This document shows, piece after piece, positions 31,693-45,167 of a DNA stretch of 64,000 nt. Under the pieces are notes generated by a model. The model made no database searches, had not been told where the DNA came from, and saw only the letters and a program-made list of their open reading frames with translations. The DNA is taken from positions 62,001 through 126,000 of the forward strand of contig JABYQU010000035.1 in NCBI GenBank assembly GCA_022264855.1, written 5' to 3'. Both the position numbers and the translations under genes were made by a program. The stretch comes from Lenzites betulinus (Eukaryota; Basidiomycota; Agaricomycetes; Polyporales; Polyporaceae). How positions within the stretch are numbered: the stretch's first letter is position 1; each line of letters begins with the position of its first letter.

Positions 31693-32051
31693 TCAGATCG
31701 CGTTGTCGGTGCACCCGAAGTTCTGTTGCTCGGTCTCGTCCTCTTCCGGAACTTCTTCAGGGCTGATGGGGCCTTTCTTCTTCTTTTTCTTCCCACGCGG
31801 AGCTGCCGTCGAATTGCGTGAGCCTTCCCCGCTGAGGAATGCGGACCGATGTGACTCCTTCCGTGCTTCACATTCTTCGGCGCCCAGTAGCACGATGGTG
31901 AGCTGCTGTGCAGCGCTGCATGCAGTCGTTCAAGCTTGCTGACAACGTGGATCTCGCCCGGGTTGCAGACATCTTCACCGATTGTTTCCTTCCAGCCATG
32001 GAGCTCGCCACCGAACTTGCTGACAAGGGAGTCGTACTGCGCCCACTGCAT
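31693..32051 (-). pseudogene. Fragment of a repetitive agaricomycete gene family
   Basis: The minus frame carries AQYDSLVSKFGGELHGWKET, NPGEIHVVSKLERLHAAL and, after a frame change, a basic GKKKKKKG tail followed by an acidic EEVPEEDETE. The block (YDxLVxKxGxELxGW, then NPGxxHxVxxLxxLxxAL, then a basic tail) is one I associate with multicopy uncharacterised proteins in mushroom genomes. Only the C-terminal part is present, with no start and a shift between blocks, so this is a relic. It lies in the promoter side of the first P450. Confidence 0.4.
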
Positions 32052-32295
32052 TACTCACGCAGCCCCTCCGTCACCTTCATGCGGATCTCCGACTTCAAGA
32101 CCGTATCACTGTATAGACTTCCCATGAGAGGAGTACGGGAATCAGATGCACCCCCGCTGACGTCCATCACTTAGGGGTAACATGATGGGCGAACGACGCA
32201 CATCTTCTCCGAGTATCCCACGCTGCTTCTATTATAGCAATACCCCACACTGACCGTGCAGCTATAGGCAATCTGCTCCCTTACTACCTACCGTC

Positions 32296-34959
32296 ATGAA
32301 GACCATACCACCCGGTATACCGTTTCTGATCCGCAACCTCCTCGTGGTGTGCGCACCTCCTTTTGTGGTCTATCTTGTGAAGCGCGCTACAACTACTTGG
32401 ACCGATGTGGCGCTCCCTGCCTGGTTCTGGGTCGTTGCCGCCATCTGCAGTGGCCCGCTGTCATACACTCTCCATGTCTCGAGCAAGTACCGCGGATTCA
32501 GACTTCGAGCCGAGGCACTGGGTGCCACACTTCCCCACGAGTACATTGGCCACGAGTTTGGAAACAGGGACATTCTCCGCGGAATCGTCCAATCTTTCAC
32601 AACGGGATACGTTTGTGAGTACCCTGCCACGATCAAGTCAGGGTACTACAGCACCATCTCACTATGAACGCCACCTGTAGCGGACACGTTCAACTTGGGA
32701 TGCGAGAAATTCGGTCCGCTGTACTGCTATACGATCTTCTGGGACTTAGCATATGCTACCACAGACCCCAACGTGACAAAGGTACGTATGAGAACATTTA
32801 CCCCGATGTACTCAGAGGCAGCACCGCTTACGATTGGCACCTCATAGGCGATATTAACCACAAACTTCGCAAATTTTGAGAAAGGTTCGTTCTTTCAAAA
32901 TTCTGCGCCACAGGCATCAGTACGGACTGTATTTTTAAACTAATAGGCGAAATGTTCCACGACTACACCGACTCGTTGTTCGGGACCGGGGTCTTTAATG
33001 CCGACGGTATGTAGATATGCATTCACACGGCACGATTTGAAGGGTCTTTTTGACTGATAAACGCTTCGACTAGGCGACTTGTGGAAGTAAGCGAGCTCTA
33101 TCATAGAATCTGAGGATCATCGCGCTTATAGCCTGGGAGATTCCACCGGTCGATGTCTCGTCCCTTTTTCAGCAGAGAACGGATTAGCCACTTCGAGCTC
33201 TTCGATCGGCATGCAGGTATGTTCAGGGGTGCTGTGCCTGGCCCTCTACTCACATCGCTCCCCTTGCCAGAAACTGCGATCAATAAAATCAAGGAGCGCG
33301 TGCAGTCCAACGTCGCCTTTGACTTCCAAGACCTGATTTCAAGGTTTACCTTGGACTCTGCGACGGAATTTCTCTTCGGGAGCTGCGTGCACAGCTTGAA
33401 CTCTTCGCTCCCGTATCCGCATGGACATTCCCTTGTCGCCGAAAGGACGAAGCAATCTCCCTCTGAGCGATTTGCGTATGCCTTCAACAAGTTGCAGCAT
33501 ATAGTGGCTGAGCGGCCGAGATGGGGCTGGATTTGGCCTTTGAGGGAGATCTTCAAAACCTCTACCGACGAGTACATAGAGGTTGTGGATGCGTTCATCG
33601 CGCCGATCTTGAAGGACGCTCTGCGCAAGAAAGAGGAACGCCAAAAGTCTGACGGGATCTTGGACGACAAGGAAAGCGAGGAAGGTGACACTCTTCTGGA
33701 CCACTTGGTGCAACAAACGTCCGGTATGTCGTCTCGCGTATAATACTCGAGGGTGGATACTTCACGCGGCTGCTCCTAGATCCCGCTATTCTTCATGATG
33801 AGACTTTGAATATCCTCCTTGCCGGCAGAGACACTGTACGTCCTTACATACAACACACGCCGTGACTCGTTAACAACTTGTCTTCTGTTAGACGGCGGCT
33901 GCCCTCACCTTCGGAGTCTATCTGTTGTGCCAACACCCTGCGATCTTCAAGCGCCTCCGCGAAGAGGTCATTCAGCATGTCGGTCCAATGCGCCGTCCTA
34001 TGTACGATGACATCCGCGACATGAAGTATCTTCGCGCATTCCTCAATGGTGAGTCGCCGTTTGTCAGACACGGTCACATTAACGTCATAGTGTCCCAACA
34101 GAAACACTTCGGCTTTATCCGCCTGTGTAAGTCGGCGGCTTGATTCATGTTGCTCGATATCATGCACTCACAAATTTTCCTACAGACCCTTTGATGTCCG
34201 GTATGTTGTAGCGTTGCGGTTCCAAGCATAGAAATATGATTATGCTAATACTTATCAAGATTCTCGATCAAGGAGGCTCTCCTGCCGAACCCTGATCCCA
34301 CTGGCAAGCCTATCTATATACCGCCCAAAACCATGTACGTAGCGACCTTGCGTTTATACGGACCCCGCACTAGAAACAATTACAGGATCGCGTATTCCGT
34401 CTTCAATATGCATCACGACTCGAAGTTGTGGGGACCTACCGGTATGCTATGGGTCTGTCAAACCTCTGTATGGGTACTCAACCGACGGTGTTGGCAGCGG
34501 ATCAATTCGACCCGGACAGGTTCTTAGACGATCGGGTTCAAAAGTATCTTGTGGCCAACCCATTCATCTTCCTGCCGTTCAATGGCGGGCCGCGCATCTG
34601 CCTCGGGCAGCAGGTACGCCGTTCAAAATTCAGATCACTCCGACGTAGCGGCTGACTATTCGCGTTTGATAAGTTTGCGTACAACGAGATGTCGTTCTTT
34701 ATGATCCGCTTGCTGCAGAACTTCTCGTCTGTGTCCCTCGACCTTGCCGCGCAACCGCCGGAGTCCCGTCCGCCGCCCGAATGGAAGGGCGCCCCGGGGC
34801 GCAAGGGCCAGGAGCAGATATTCCCCAAGTCGCACTTCACCTTGTATGCCCTCGTGAGTATACTCGTCACCTTGTTTGGTACACGGAGATGACTGAACTT
34901 TCGTGCTTTGCTAGGGTGGTGTGTGGGTCAAGATGGAGGAAGCCAGCCTAGCCACCTGA
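32296..34959 (+). CDS. Cytochrome P450, CYP63-like, paralogue 1
   Basis: Microsomal monooxygenase of about 590 residues, anchored by N-terminal hydrophobic segments ([14 protein letters not shown] and [16 protein letters not shown]). Sixteen exons splice cleanly by comparison with the two paralogues downstream, including a 13-nt micro-exon (GDLWK) and a 15-nt one (PFDVR). Landmarks: [33 protein letters not shown]-helix LLAGRDTTAA, K-helix [11 protein letters not shown] (ExxR), FDPDRFLDD and the heme-binding [10 protein letters not shown]. The stop is at 34957-34959. The family includes the PAH-inducible P450s of white-rot fungi (CYP63), which oxidise aromatics and alkanes. It lacks the intron between DFQ and DLI that both paralogues have. 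The substrate is unknown. Confidence 0.85.
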
Positions 34960-35518
34960 AAGGGCGGCTCTCGTCTTGTCGGAAATTCACTGACAAGGTG
35001 ATATTGTGGAGTGAGTATGCGAACTCGGAGTCGTGCTACAGTATATCTCGTTACCTCGTATGTACTAGTGCTATCATCGATCGACGGTACTTGCCTTCTT
35101 TCTCTCTATATGTACTAGTAAGTTACGGATTACCTTTGCTGTACTAATAGTATTTGAGCCATGGCGATAAGTATCCACGGCAGAAACATGGCTTCATTTT
35201 CCTGAGAGCGATAGCAGACCCCTTCGGTCTGTAAAGAATACAAGCATGTGGTCTAGCGATTATATGAAGAGCCGACTGAAATGCGGACGGACTCCAGCCT
35301 CTCGTCGCCGGAGCTCCGGGTAAGCCCCGGAGCGCCCACAATAGTCCTAAATACACGGAGATCCGAGGTGAGATCTACGATCGATGTAACTGCGAGCTCG
35401 AGTCAAGTGCAAAGCTCTGTACTACTAACACCAGCATCTCTGCACACGATAAACACCATCACTCTTGGAGTACCACGCAGGAATACCACAGCGCTCACAG
35501 AACATCTTATATACTACC
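34960..35518. other. Spacer between P450-1 and glutaminyl-tRNA synthetase
   Basis: AT-richer intergenic DNA, without supported coding sequence. It must hold the P450 3' end and the synthetase promoter. Confidence 0.5.
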
Positions 35519-38342
35519 ATGGCGCCGAAGGCAGACGCGCCCGAGACGGCGGAGCTCATCGAGCTCTTCAAGAAGATTGGTCTCACCCAGGCTAAGGCGG
35601 CGGAGGCAGCAAAGAATCCTAAGAGCGCGGTCATCCTGCGCAACATCATCGAGAGCAATGATCTCTCGAACAAGCAGCTTGACGACAAGCAGGCCGTGCT
35701 GCTTGCGGCGCTCTCCGTCCAGGGCAGCAAACTCGGGGAGGCGGAGAGGAGCTACGCGGTGGAGGCAATCTTGGATGGGAGGCTGAAGACCACGGATCAG
35801 GTATCTGGTGAGTATATTGTGTTTTGAACTCGGGAATATGTTTACGAGCCTGCCTGTGCGATCTAGAGGCTGCGAAGTACCTCGATGCCCACCCGACGCC
35901 TGTGAACGACGCTGATTTCGACAAGACATGCGGTGTTGGTGAGTACTAAACATATATTCTCAGCTCACAACACCTGACAAGATATTTCAACGTGGTTCAC
36001 AGGATTCAACATCACTGCGGGGGAATTGGCCGCCCGAGTCAAGGACTATGTCGCGTCAAGCACGCTCACCGGGTGGAATAACCTTGGTGTGGCGATCGGG
36101 GGGCTGAAGAGCACCGATCTTCGTTGGGCAAGCCCTCTGGAACTCAAGAATGCTGTCGAAAATGCTTTCACGGAAAAGTTCGGCGCGAAAGAGGCAGCTA
36201 AACCCAAGGGCAAGGTACACTGCTATCTCGGGGGCTCGCTTGTATCAGCACTCACTCGCCTGAGCGCAGGAACCGAAGAAAGAGGCGGTCGCGAAGCCCT
36301 CTGCCTCCGCTGAGCAATCTTCTGCGTCATCTTCCCGCTCAGTCTTCTCCGAGGGTTTCCTTGGTCATCTCCACAAGGTCGGCGAGAACCCGCAGGTTCA
36401 CCCACATCTCAAGGAACAACATCTTGCGGCGACTAAGGGTGTGGTTCACACCCGTTTCCCTCCTGAGCCCAACGGGTACCTCCACATCGGTCACTCGAAG
36501 GCCATCTTCGTGAACTTCGGATATGCGGCACATCACAATGGCCACTGTTATCTTCGTTACGATGACACCAACCCGGAGGCTGAAGAAGGGCGATACTTTG
36601 AGAGCATCTTGGAGACTGTACGCTGGCTGGGCTTTGAACCTTGGAAGATCACGTATTCGAGTGACTACTTCGATCAACTTTACGAGCTGGCGGTGGAATT
36701 GATCCGCAGGGATAAGGGCTACATTTGCCACTGTACCGGTAAGACCTCCACAACCTTTCCTTATTTCGGATGTTCAGTATTATTCAGCGGAGGAAATCTT
36801 CGCGAATCGTGGCGGAGAGGAGCGCGGACCTCGGAAAGCCTGCGCTCACCGAACAAGACCTGTCGAGGAGTCACTGGCGGAACTCGAGAAGATGAGGGAC
36901 GGCACCTACCAGCCAGGCGAGGCCATCCTGCGGATGAAGCAGGATCTGGAATCCGGCAACACGATGATGTGGGACCTGGTCGCCTACCGCGTCCTCAACT
37001 CGCCACACCACAGAACGGGCTCAAAATGGCGCATCTATCCCACATATGACTTCACGCACTGTCTTTGTGACAGCTTCGAAAACATCACGTTCGTGAACCA
37101 TCTCAATGGAATTATGACGCCCTCTGATGGACTCTGTTTCCCAGACATTCGTTGTGTACGACGGAGTTCATCGCGTCACGCGAGTCGTACGAGTGGCTAT
37201 GCGACGCACTCGGTGTCTACAAGCCTCGTCAATCTGAGTATGGGCGACTCAACGTCACCGGGACGATCATGTCCAAACGGAAGATCCTGCAGCTCGTCAA
37301 GGAGAAGCACGTGAAAGACTGGGATGACCCGCGTCTGTACACCCTCATCGCGCTTCGTCGTCGGGGTATACCCCCAGGAGCAATTTTGTCATTCGTCAGC
37401 TCACTAGGCGTTTCCACCTCGGCGACGAACATCCAGGCTGTTCGCTTTGAGCAGACCATCAGACAGTATCTTGAGGGCGCGGTTTCACGTCTCCTCATGG
37501 TTCTACGTCCGGTGAAGGTCACGATAGAGAACCTTCCTGAAGACTTCCTCCTCTGGCTGGAGAAGCCTCTCCATCCTAAAGTTCCGGAGCTAGGATCCTC
37601 GAAGGTCCCTCTCACGCGTACTATTTACATTGACGAGGACGACTTCAGGCTGGAGGACTCCAAGGACTATTTCCGTCTTGCCCCTGGGAAGACCGTCGGT
37701 CTTTTCCAAGCCCCATGGCCCATCACATACGTCTCGCACAAGACAGATTCCGCCACCGGGAAGGTCACCGAGATTGTCTGCCGCGCCGAGAACGAGGGCG
37801 CGCCGAAGAAGCCGAAAGCCTTCATCCAGTGGGTCGCGGAGCACCGCGCATCCGGCAGCCCGGTGGTAGTCGACGAGACGCGTATCTTCCACCAGCTCTT
37901 CAAAAGCGAAAACCCCTCCGCTGCCGTGCCAGACTTCAGGGTTGATATCAACACCGATAGTCTTGAGGTCGTCAAGGGCGCGATGGTTGAGGTAGGGTTC
38001 TGGAGCCTGGCGAAGAAGGCGTACGTAGACGCGAAGACGGAGAGCAAGAAACGCACGGATGCGGCCCTCAAGGCCACCGCAGACGCATCTGGTCCCGTCG
38101 TCCAGGGTGCCCCTACCCACGAGCACGACGACACGCCGAAGGCTACGAGCGAGCAGCTCGTCGGGAAGGAGTGCATCCGCTTCCAGGGCCTTCGTGTGGC
38201 ATACTTCGCGGTCGACAAGGAAGCTAAGCTTGCGAGCTTGGCGGAGCCGGAAACGGCCGAGGCTGGTCGTCGTGAGGGCGACTACCTGGTGCTCAATCGT
38301 ATCGTGAGCCTGAAGGAGGACTCGGGTAAATCCACGGTGTAG
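35519..38342 (+). CDS. GLN4: Glutamine--tRNA ligase, cytosolic
   Basis: Charges tRNA-Gln with glutamine in the cytosol. Six exons encode about 845 residues. The N-terminal ~200 residues form the eukaryotic-specific RNA-binding region ([20 protein letters not shown]). The class-I catalytic core starts at [20 protein letters not shown], containing the HIGH motif, and continues with [35 protein letters not shown] and the KMSKS counterpart GTIMSKRK. The anticodon-binding beta-barrel domain follows, ending in an Ala/Lys-rich C-terminus. The ATG at 35519 sits in a short leader after a CACAG-like sequence. Two introns are unusual only in lying inside conserved blocks (after CHCT and ENIT). Housekeeping gene located between P450 paralogues. 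Confidence 0.92.
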
Positions 38343-38720
38343 GGGGGGCTCCCGAGGCATCAATAATCGCTGTTGTACTAGATACTTACGTACGATTAGG
38401 TGTAAACATATATAGTTCTGCTACTCGCACAAACACATCGATATTCAACGTCTTGTGTGCGCCTAGTGTTCGGCGGCGTAACTGCGACGTTCATAAAGTT
38501 CCTGAATCAGGCAAGAGCTTTAGAATTCAACAACGACAAACAATATGAGGATCACGTGAGGTACGGGCGCTCCGTATCCTGCAAGCGCTCAGCCTTCTCG
38601 CTACCGTCCTGGCTTCATTGCAGACTGGAGTTTGCACTAGCACTGAACACCACACTCGAAGGGCTTCGCTCGGAATGCGCTAGCTGTCCCCTGTAACATT
38701 TGCGCCGCTGTCTGTCTATC
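38343..38720. other. Intergenic region with GLN4 3' end and CFT2 promoter
   Basis: No gene. The same-strand gap of 378 bp carries no clear TATA box. Confidence 0.5.
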
Positions 38721-41700
38721 ATGATCACCTTCACTCCTCTCTCTGGTGCCGCTGGCACAATCCGTTCAACACCCCTGGCATATCTACTGCAGGTCGATGA
38801 TGTCCGAATACTACTTGACTGTGGCTCCCCCGACTGGTGTCCTGAACCATCTCCAGAGGATGTAGATGTTGACGCGGCTCCCGCGGCACCTTCATGGGAA
38901 AAGTATTGTGACGCCTTGAAAGAGTACGTATCGTGTGCGATGCTTGCTCTATTTTGCTGCTTACGCGTGGCGCGCAGGTGTGCATCTTCTGTAGACCTCG
39001 TCCTCCTATCACATGGAGACCTGTCGCATACTGGACTTTATCCGTACGCGCATGCACACTGGGGGCTTACCGCTCCCGCGTACACAACTTTGCCGGTGCA
39101 GGCCATGGCGCGAATTGCTGCGACGGAAGACGTTGAGAGCATTCGCGACGAGCAGCCCGTGGAAGGGACCCTGGAAGCTTCCGCTCTAAGCTCCGGTGTG
39201 GACGGGTCCGCCTCTCCTCCGGCAAATGGTACTTCCCCTTCGCCGCCCTCGGACTCTCCGCCTGTGTCTTATGCTGGTAAGCACAAGTACGTCGCTACTA
39301 TACAGCAAGTCCACGACGCCTTCGACTCGGTGAATGTCCTGCGATACTCTCAGCCTTGTCATCTCCAAGGTACAGTGGACGTTTACCCCCACGCGCTGCC
39401 CCGTTAACATTGAAAATAGGAAAGTGCCAAGGCCTCACCATCATCCCGTTCAATGCTGGTCACACTCTGGGTGGTACTATTTGGAAAATCCGTTCACCTT
39501 CTGCTGGAACAATCCTCTACGCTGTCGACATGAACCACATGCGAGAAAGGCATCTCGACGGCACTGTGCTCATCCGACAAGCTTCGGCCGGTGGAGGTGT
39601 ATTCGAGAGTCTGGCGCGACCGGACCTACTCATCACCGATGCGGAGCGCGCCAACGTGACTACCGCCCGCCGGAAGGATAGGGACTCTGCTCTGCTAGGT
39701 AAAACTCGCGGTGCGGGGCTAGTTCAACTTGTAGCTAATAATTGGTTAATAGATTGTGTGACTGCTACGTTGTCCTCTCGCAACTCATTGCTGCTGCCTT
39801 GTGATTCGAGTACCAGGGTACTCGAGCTGCTCGTCTTGCTGGATCAACACTGGAACTACTCCCGACTGAAATATCCCATCTGTCTTCTCTCACGCACAGG
39901 TCGAGAGATGTTGACCTTTGTCCGGAGTATGATGGAATGGCTTGGTGGCACTATCAGCAAAGAGGACGTCGGCGAGGACGGAGCTGGTCATGGTAGGGAC
40001 CGCCGGCGACGTGACGAAGACAACGACGATGAAGCACTCGGGGCCTTTGCTCTCCGCTTCCGGTGAGTCCGCCATAAAGGTCATTTTGTCGTGGACTCAC
40101 CGGCTTCTGCAGACACTTGGAGTTCTTCCCCAGCCCGCAACTCCTCATGCAGACGTACTCGTCCAAGGAGCCGAAGCTGATATTGGCTGTACCGGCTACG
40201 CTGTCTCATGGCCCCTCGCGAAGCCTCTTCTCTCAATTTGCCGAGATACCGGACAACGTTGTACTATTGACCGGACGGAGCGAACCAGGGACCCTAGGAC
40301 GGCTCCTCTTCGACAAGTGGAATAACTCACAGAGGGAGGAGGCCAAGTGGGATCGAGGCCGAATAGGAAGCAATATCATGATGGATGGTGAACTCCGCCT
40401 CGAGGTAAGGTGCACGATCTATGCAAAGTCAGAACACTCCTCACGCAACGTTCATAGATGCATTCCAAAGTGCCCCTACAAGGCGCGGAGCTCGAGGAGT
40501 TCCTTGCCAAAGAGCGCGCACTGAGGGAGAAAGAGGCCGTCCAACAGGCTGCGCTTGCGCGCTCGCAGCGTATGCTCGAGGCAGATGAAGGCCAGAGCGA
40601 CTCGGATAGCGACTCGGACAACGACTCGGATGATTCTGAGGAGAATGAGGTGGAACGAACACTCGGTGACGACCTGATGGACACGACGGACGAAGTCAAG
40701 CGCGCGCGCGAAGGGCCAAATGCATCCTCGCGCTCTGGGACGAAGCGGAAGAGGGGTGACGGCGGAGGAGGTGACGGCGCGGATTGGGCTCTTGGCAACG
40801 ATCCCGATGATGGTGTCACGCGGATATCGTTCGACATCTACCTCAAGGGCCATGTCGCGAAGACGACATCTTTCTTCAAGAGTGCCGAGGGCCAGACACA
40901 ACGTTTCCGTATGTTCCCATACGTAGAGAAGAAGCGGAAGGTGGATGAGTATGGTGAGACGGTGGACGTAGGTATGTGGCTGCGAAAGGGTAGGGTACTC
41001 GAGGAGGACGCGGAAGACGAAGAAGCTAAGGAGGCACGGCGACGAAAAGAAGAGGAAGAGGCGAAGGTAACATCGTTTCACTTTCGCCAAGAACGAAGAT
41101 GCTGATCGTTCAAAAGAAAGCGCCTCGGGAGCCTCCTTCAAAGTTCGTAACGTCAATTGCGGAGGTACAACTAGCATGTCGACTATTCTTCGTGGACCTG
41201 GAGGGATTGAACGATGGACGCGCTGTGAAAACTATCGTCCCTCAAGTAAATCCTCGAAAAATGGTGTGTGCCAGTATTAATATAACGTATCGTCGCTCAA
41301 AGTGTCCTTCCAGATCCTCATACATGCGCCACAAGCAGCGACAGAGTCGCTTATCGAAAGCTGTGCAAATATCCGAGCCATGACAAAGGAGATATACGCA
41401 CCTGCGCAAGGAGAGACCGTCCAAATCGGTCAACAGACCAACAGCTTCTCAATATCTCTCAGCGACGAGTTGCTGGCTTCCATCAAGATGTCGCGGGTAA
41501 GCGCTGTTTTGATACTATGGCTATGGCATACTTACAGGTTTCAGTTCGAGGACAACGAAGTGGGCTATGTCACTGGGCGAATCTCAAACCTTGCGACAGC
41601 AACCATTCCGGTCCTCCAACCTGTATCGTTGGGCTCTCTCCAACCACAGACTCACAATCCCCTACCGGTAGAGGCGCGTATACTTGGTTCACGAGCACGG

Positions 41701-41976
41701 CAACCACTCCCGCAATCTACCATGATTGGCGAGCTCAAACTCACTGCCCTCAAAACACGTCTCGCCCAAGTTGGAGTCCAAGCCGAACTTGTCGGCGAGG
41801 GTGTCCTAATTTGCGGTGCGGCAGCCAAGAAGGGCGCAAGCGCGGACGCTCTGCAAGAGTCGGTTGCCGTCAGGAAGACCGCCCGGGGGCGAGTGGAGCT
41901 CGAGGGCTCTATATCGGACGTCTATTACAAAGTTCGCAAGGAGATTTACGCCTTGCATGCTCTTGTTGCCGCCTGA
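38721..41976 (+). CDS. CFT2: Cleavage and polyadenylation factor subunit CPSF100/Cft2
   Basis: Pseudo-nuclease partner of CPSF73/Ysh1 in mRNA 3'-end processing, in the nucleus. About 910 residues over ~10 exons. The metallo-beta-lactamase fold begins at once (MITFTPLSGAAGTIRSTPLA, YLLQVDDVRILLDCG). The metal motif is degenerate, with LLSHGDLSHTGLYPYAH in place of HxHxDH, as in known CPSF100 proteins. The beta-CASP region follows (FNAGHTLGGTIWKIRSPSAG, LLITDAERANV), then LVLLDQHW and LILAVPATLSHG. An acidic/Ser-Asp insert (40590-40680) precedes FRMFPYVEKKRKVDEYGE, and the C-terminal domain ends DVYYKVRKEIYALHALVAA. The start ATG opens directly on the conserved N-terminus, and the frame is intact throughout. 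Confidence 0.88.
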
Positions 41977-42359
41977 GCCATATTATCATCATGTTGTACC
42001 ATACAGAGATTGATTGCTTGGCGACATGCATTAAGATAATTGTGAAGCAGTTTCATCAAGCGCAGCAGGTACGGCGGAAGCCAAGTGAGGTGCGTGTTTT
42101 CATGTAGCCGGAGCTTGCAAGTTCACTGATCGCGACTTGCTACTACCGGACCAGCAGGAATCTTTGCCCCAAGTGGCACATGCAGTCTGTACCTGAGTCT
42201 ACTGACTCGCTCAGAAAAGGCCCGGCAGTGGAGATGCAATTCGGCATGTACAGTATCACAGTGGGAACAGCCTCCTGCTGACGAACTTCCTGCGGTCACG
42301 GAAGAACTCGGGACGAAGGCCAAACCCGTAGTCTCTAGCTCATCCTGTCACGCTAACAG
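41977..42359. other. Spacer between CFT2 and P450-2
   Basis: No coding sequence supported. It ends at a strong TATA box. Confidence 0.5.
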
Positions 42360-42367
42360 TATAAAAG
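42360..42367 (+). promoter_or_regulatory. TATA box of P450-2
   Basis: TATAAAAG in a G/C-rich context. Transcription would start about 30 bp downstream, close to 42390, which argues against the ATG at 42390 and for the one at 42414 or 42417 as translation start. Confidence 0.7.
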
Positions 42368-42413
42368 GGGCCCGACTCCTGCTATTGGAATGACAGCACG
42401 CTCACACCCTCTC

Positions 42414-45167
42414 ATGATGCCCATTGCAACTTCCCGAAGGCCAGGGCTGCGGTTCCTCGCTCGAGGCCTGGCTATCAATCTTATTCCGGCCTCATGTGTT
42501 TGGCTGCTCTCACGACTGCTAACGTTCTATAATGGCGTATGCCTTTCTGGTCCCGCTATTTTCATTGGCGCATTTCTCAGTATCCCCGGCGCATACGCAC
42601 TCCGAGTCGTTTTCAAAAACGTGGGCGCGCGGTGGCGAGCCAAACGCATTGGTGCATCCCTTCCATCTCGATGGGATGGGCGCTTGCCTGGGAACTGGGA
42701 TATTCTACAGCACACGCTCGAACGCTTCAAGAATGGCTACGTCGGTTCGTCAGTGTCTTTCTTGCGGTATGCATGGCTGACGGTCCTGGCAGGTGAAGGA
42801 TTTTGGGATAAAGTCGACGAACTCGGGCATCTGCACTCTGTTGATCTACTGTGGGACCGCGTTTATCTAACCAATGATGCGGACGTTATTAAGGTTCGCA
42901 TGGAGGAAACTTTCATCGCAACGAACATAATTTGACGCCTTTGTGTCATAGACGATTCTAGCTACAGACTTTTCGAACTTTGAGAAAGGTCGGCTGCGTT
43001 CAGAAAATGGCGTCGCAACTGCCGAATTGATTATCCTTATGCACATTCAGGAGAAGGGTTCCGTAACATGTTGGATTCTGTACTCGGAAATGGCGTCTTC
43101 AACACGGACGGTGAGTCTTCGTGTTATATTGGCGTGTGATCAGGTTCCTCACGAGATAACCCAGGGGAGCTATGGAAGTACGTGACTACGAATGAAGACC
43201 TTCATATTCGGTGTTCGTTGACCCCACACGTCGTATACGCGCAGGTTCCACCGAACAATGACTCGGCCTTACTTCTATCGGGATCGGATCTCACATTTTG
43301 AGCTGTTTGATGCACATGCAGGTGAGTAGACGTCGTGCTGCACAGGACATATATGCATGCAGTAGCTTGAACCTAAAATATCATGCATAACTCGCAGCGG
43401 TGGCCGTTGAGAAGATGAAAGCGCGCTTCAGAAGTGGACAACCTGTTGACTTCCAGGTACGTGAGAATCGTGCCCGCCCAGCTCGTAAGCTGTTATGTGA
43501 CAGCACACTACTTTCCCTAGGACCTCATCAACCGCTTTGCTCTGGATAGCGCTACCGAATTTCTGTTCGGCGCTTCCGTTCATAGCCTGCAGAGCGACCT
43601 TCCACGCGCGCACGCAAACGACATTCTCTCGCAGCACACTCGTTCGGAAGACGCCTCGGAGAAATTCTCGAGAGCGGTACTGGGCGCCCAGCGCGTTCTG
43701 GCTATGCGTCTACGACTCGGCTGGACCTGGCCTCTTCAAGAGATCGTCCAAGATAAATCTACAGAACATATGCGCGTCATTGACGAGTTCCTGCAGCCAG
43801 TTCTAAAGGAAGCGATCGCGAAGAACCGTAACTCTGACGGTGTGAAGCAAGTCGCGGACGAAGAAGGCGAGACGCTTCTGGACCATTTGGTGAAGCTAAC
43901 TGACGGTAGGCTCCACGAATTTCATATTGATGAGAGCAACTATAACTCTGATTTCCGCTCGACGTAGATCCCGTGCTGCTCCATGATGAAACACTCAATA
44001 TTTTGATTGCTGGTAGGGACACCGTGAGTCTGTCGCTTTGTATCTGAATATACCTTCTCTCATTCACTCTCGCAGACTGCCTCGACGTTGAGCTTTGTGG
44101 TGTACATGCTGTGTCTCTATCCCGACGTTTTCCGACGACTTCGCGAGGAGATTCTTGAAGCACTTGAGCATAGTCAGATGCCCATGTTCGACGACATAAG
44201 AAAGTTGAAGTATTTGCGAGCGGTCATCAACGGTATGTGATTCACATAACTCCAATTCTGCCGATCACTGGCTGACGTACAGCTACAGAGACCTTGCGAC
44301 TATACCCCATCGTGTGCGCCATTCGAGTCGCGTTTTTGTTCGATGTGCCCAAAGCTGACAAAACTCAATTTTCTCAGTCCGTTCAACGTTCGGTGAGTAA
44401 ATTTGTATGTCGGACGGACAGAATACTGACTATAGCTCACAAATTTGTTTAGCGTGGCTGTACAGGACACAACATTACCCAATCCAAATGACCCTCATGG
44501 ACCGCGTATCTTTGTACCTGCTAAGACAGGGTGAGTGTGCCGGCGTGCCACACCGTAAGGTTCTTTCTACAAAAATCTCATCGTGCTGCAGGGTCGCCTA
44601 CTCTGTGTTCCTAACACACCGCCGAAAGGACTACTGGGGGCCTGATGGTGCGTCCGTCGAGCATTGACCACCGGCCTCTCCACCAATATTCACGAATGTC
44701 TCCAGCGCTGTCATTTGACCCTGACAGATGGCTTGACGAACGGTTGAACAAATATTTCGCTGCCAATCCGTTCATCTTCCTCCCATTCAATGCGGGCCCT
44801 CGAATCTGCTTGGGACAACAGGTACGCCATACCGTATGTAATCTTCAGCAGCGCTAATCAGGCCGCCCGTCGATTAGTTCGCGTACAACGAGATGTCGTT
44901 CTTCCTCATCCGTTTACTGCAGAACTTCTCGCACATAGAATTGGACTTGCGCGCCCAGCCGCCGGACTCGCGCCCACCAACAGAGTGGGCGGCCGCTGAT
45001 GGGCAGAAGGGCCGGGAAAAGATTATTCCCAGCTGTCAGCTCACTCTCTTCCTTCAAGTGGGTGTTGTTCAATCCGCATGTTTCGTACCAGCGCGGGTAG
45101 TTGACCGATTGCATGATAGGGTGGCCTATGGGTGAAGATGATCGAAGCAGACCAACAAAGTGTTTGA
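42414..45167 (+). CDS. Cytochrome P450, CYP63-like, paralogue 2
   Basis: Seventeen exons, intact frame, about 590 residues. N-terminal anchor segments ([18 protein letters not shown] and [18 protein letters not shown]) precede the P450 body: [51 protein letters not shown]-helix LIAGRDTTASTLSF, K-helix [24 protein letters not shown], heme loop [12 protein letters not shown], and the C-terminal [15 protein letters not shown], stop 45165-45167. Micro-exons GELWK (13 nt) and PFNVR (15 nt) are shared with both paralogues. Relative to paralogue 1 it keeps the intron after DFQ (standard GT donor). The start is chosen from the position of the TATA box. The tandem arrangement implies duplication, later split by two housekeeping genes or rearranged around them. 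Confidence 0.87.
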
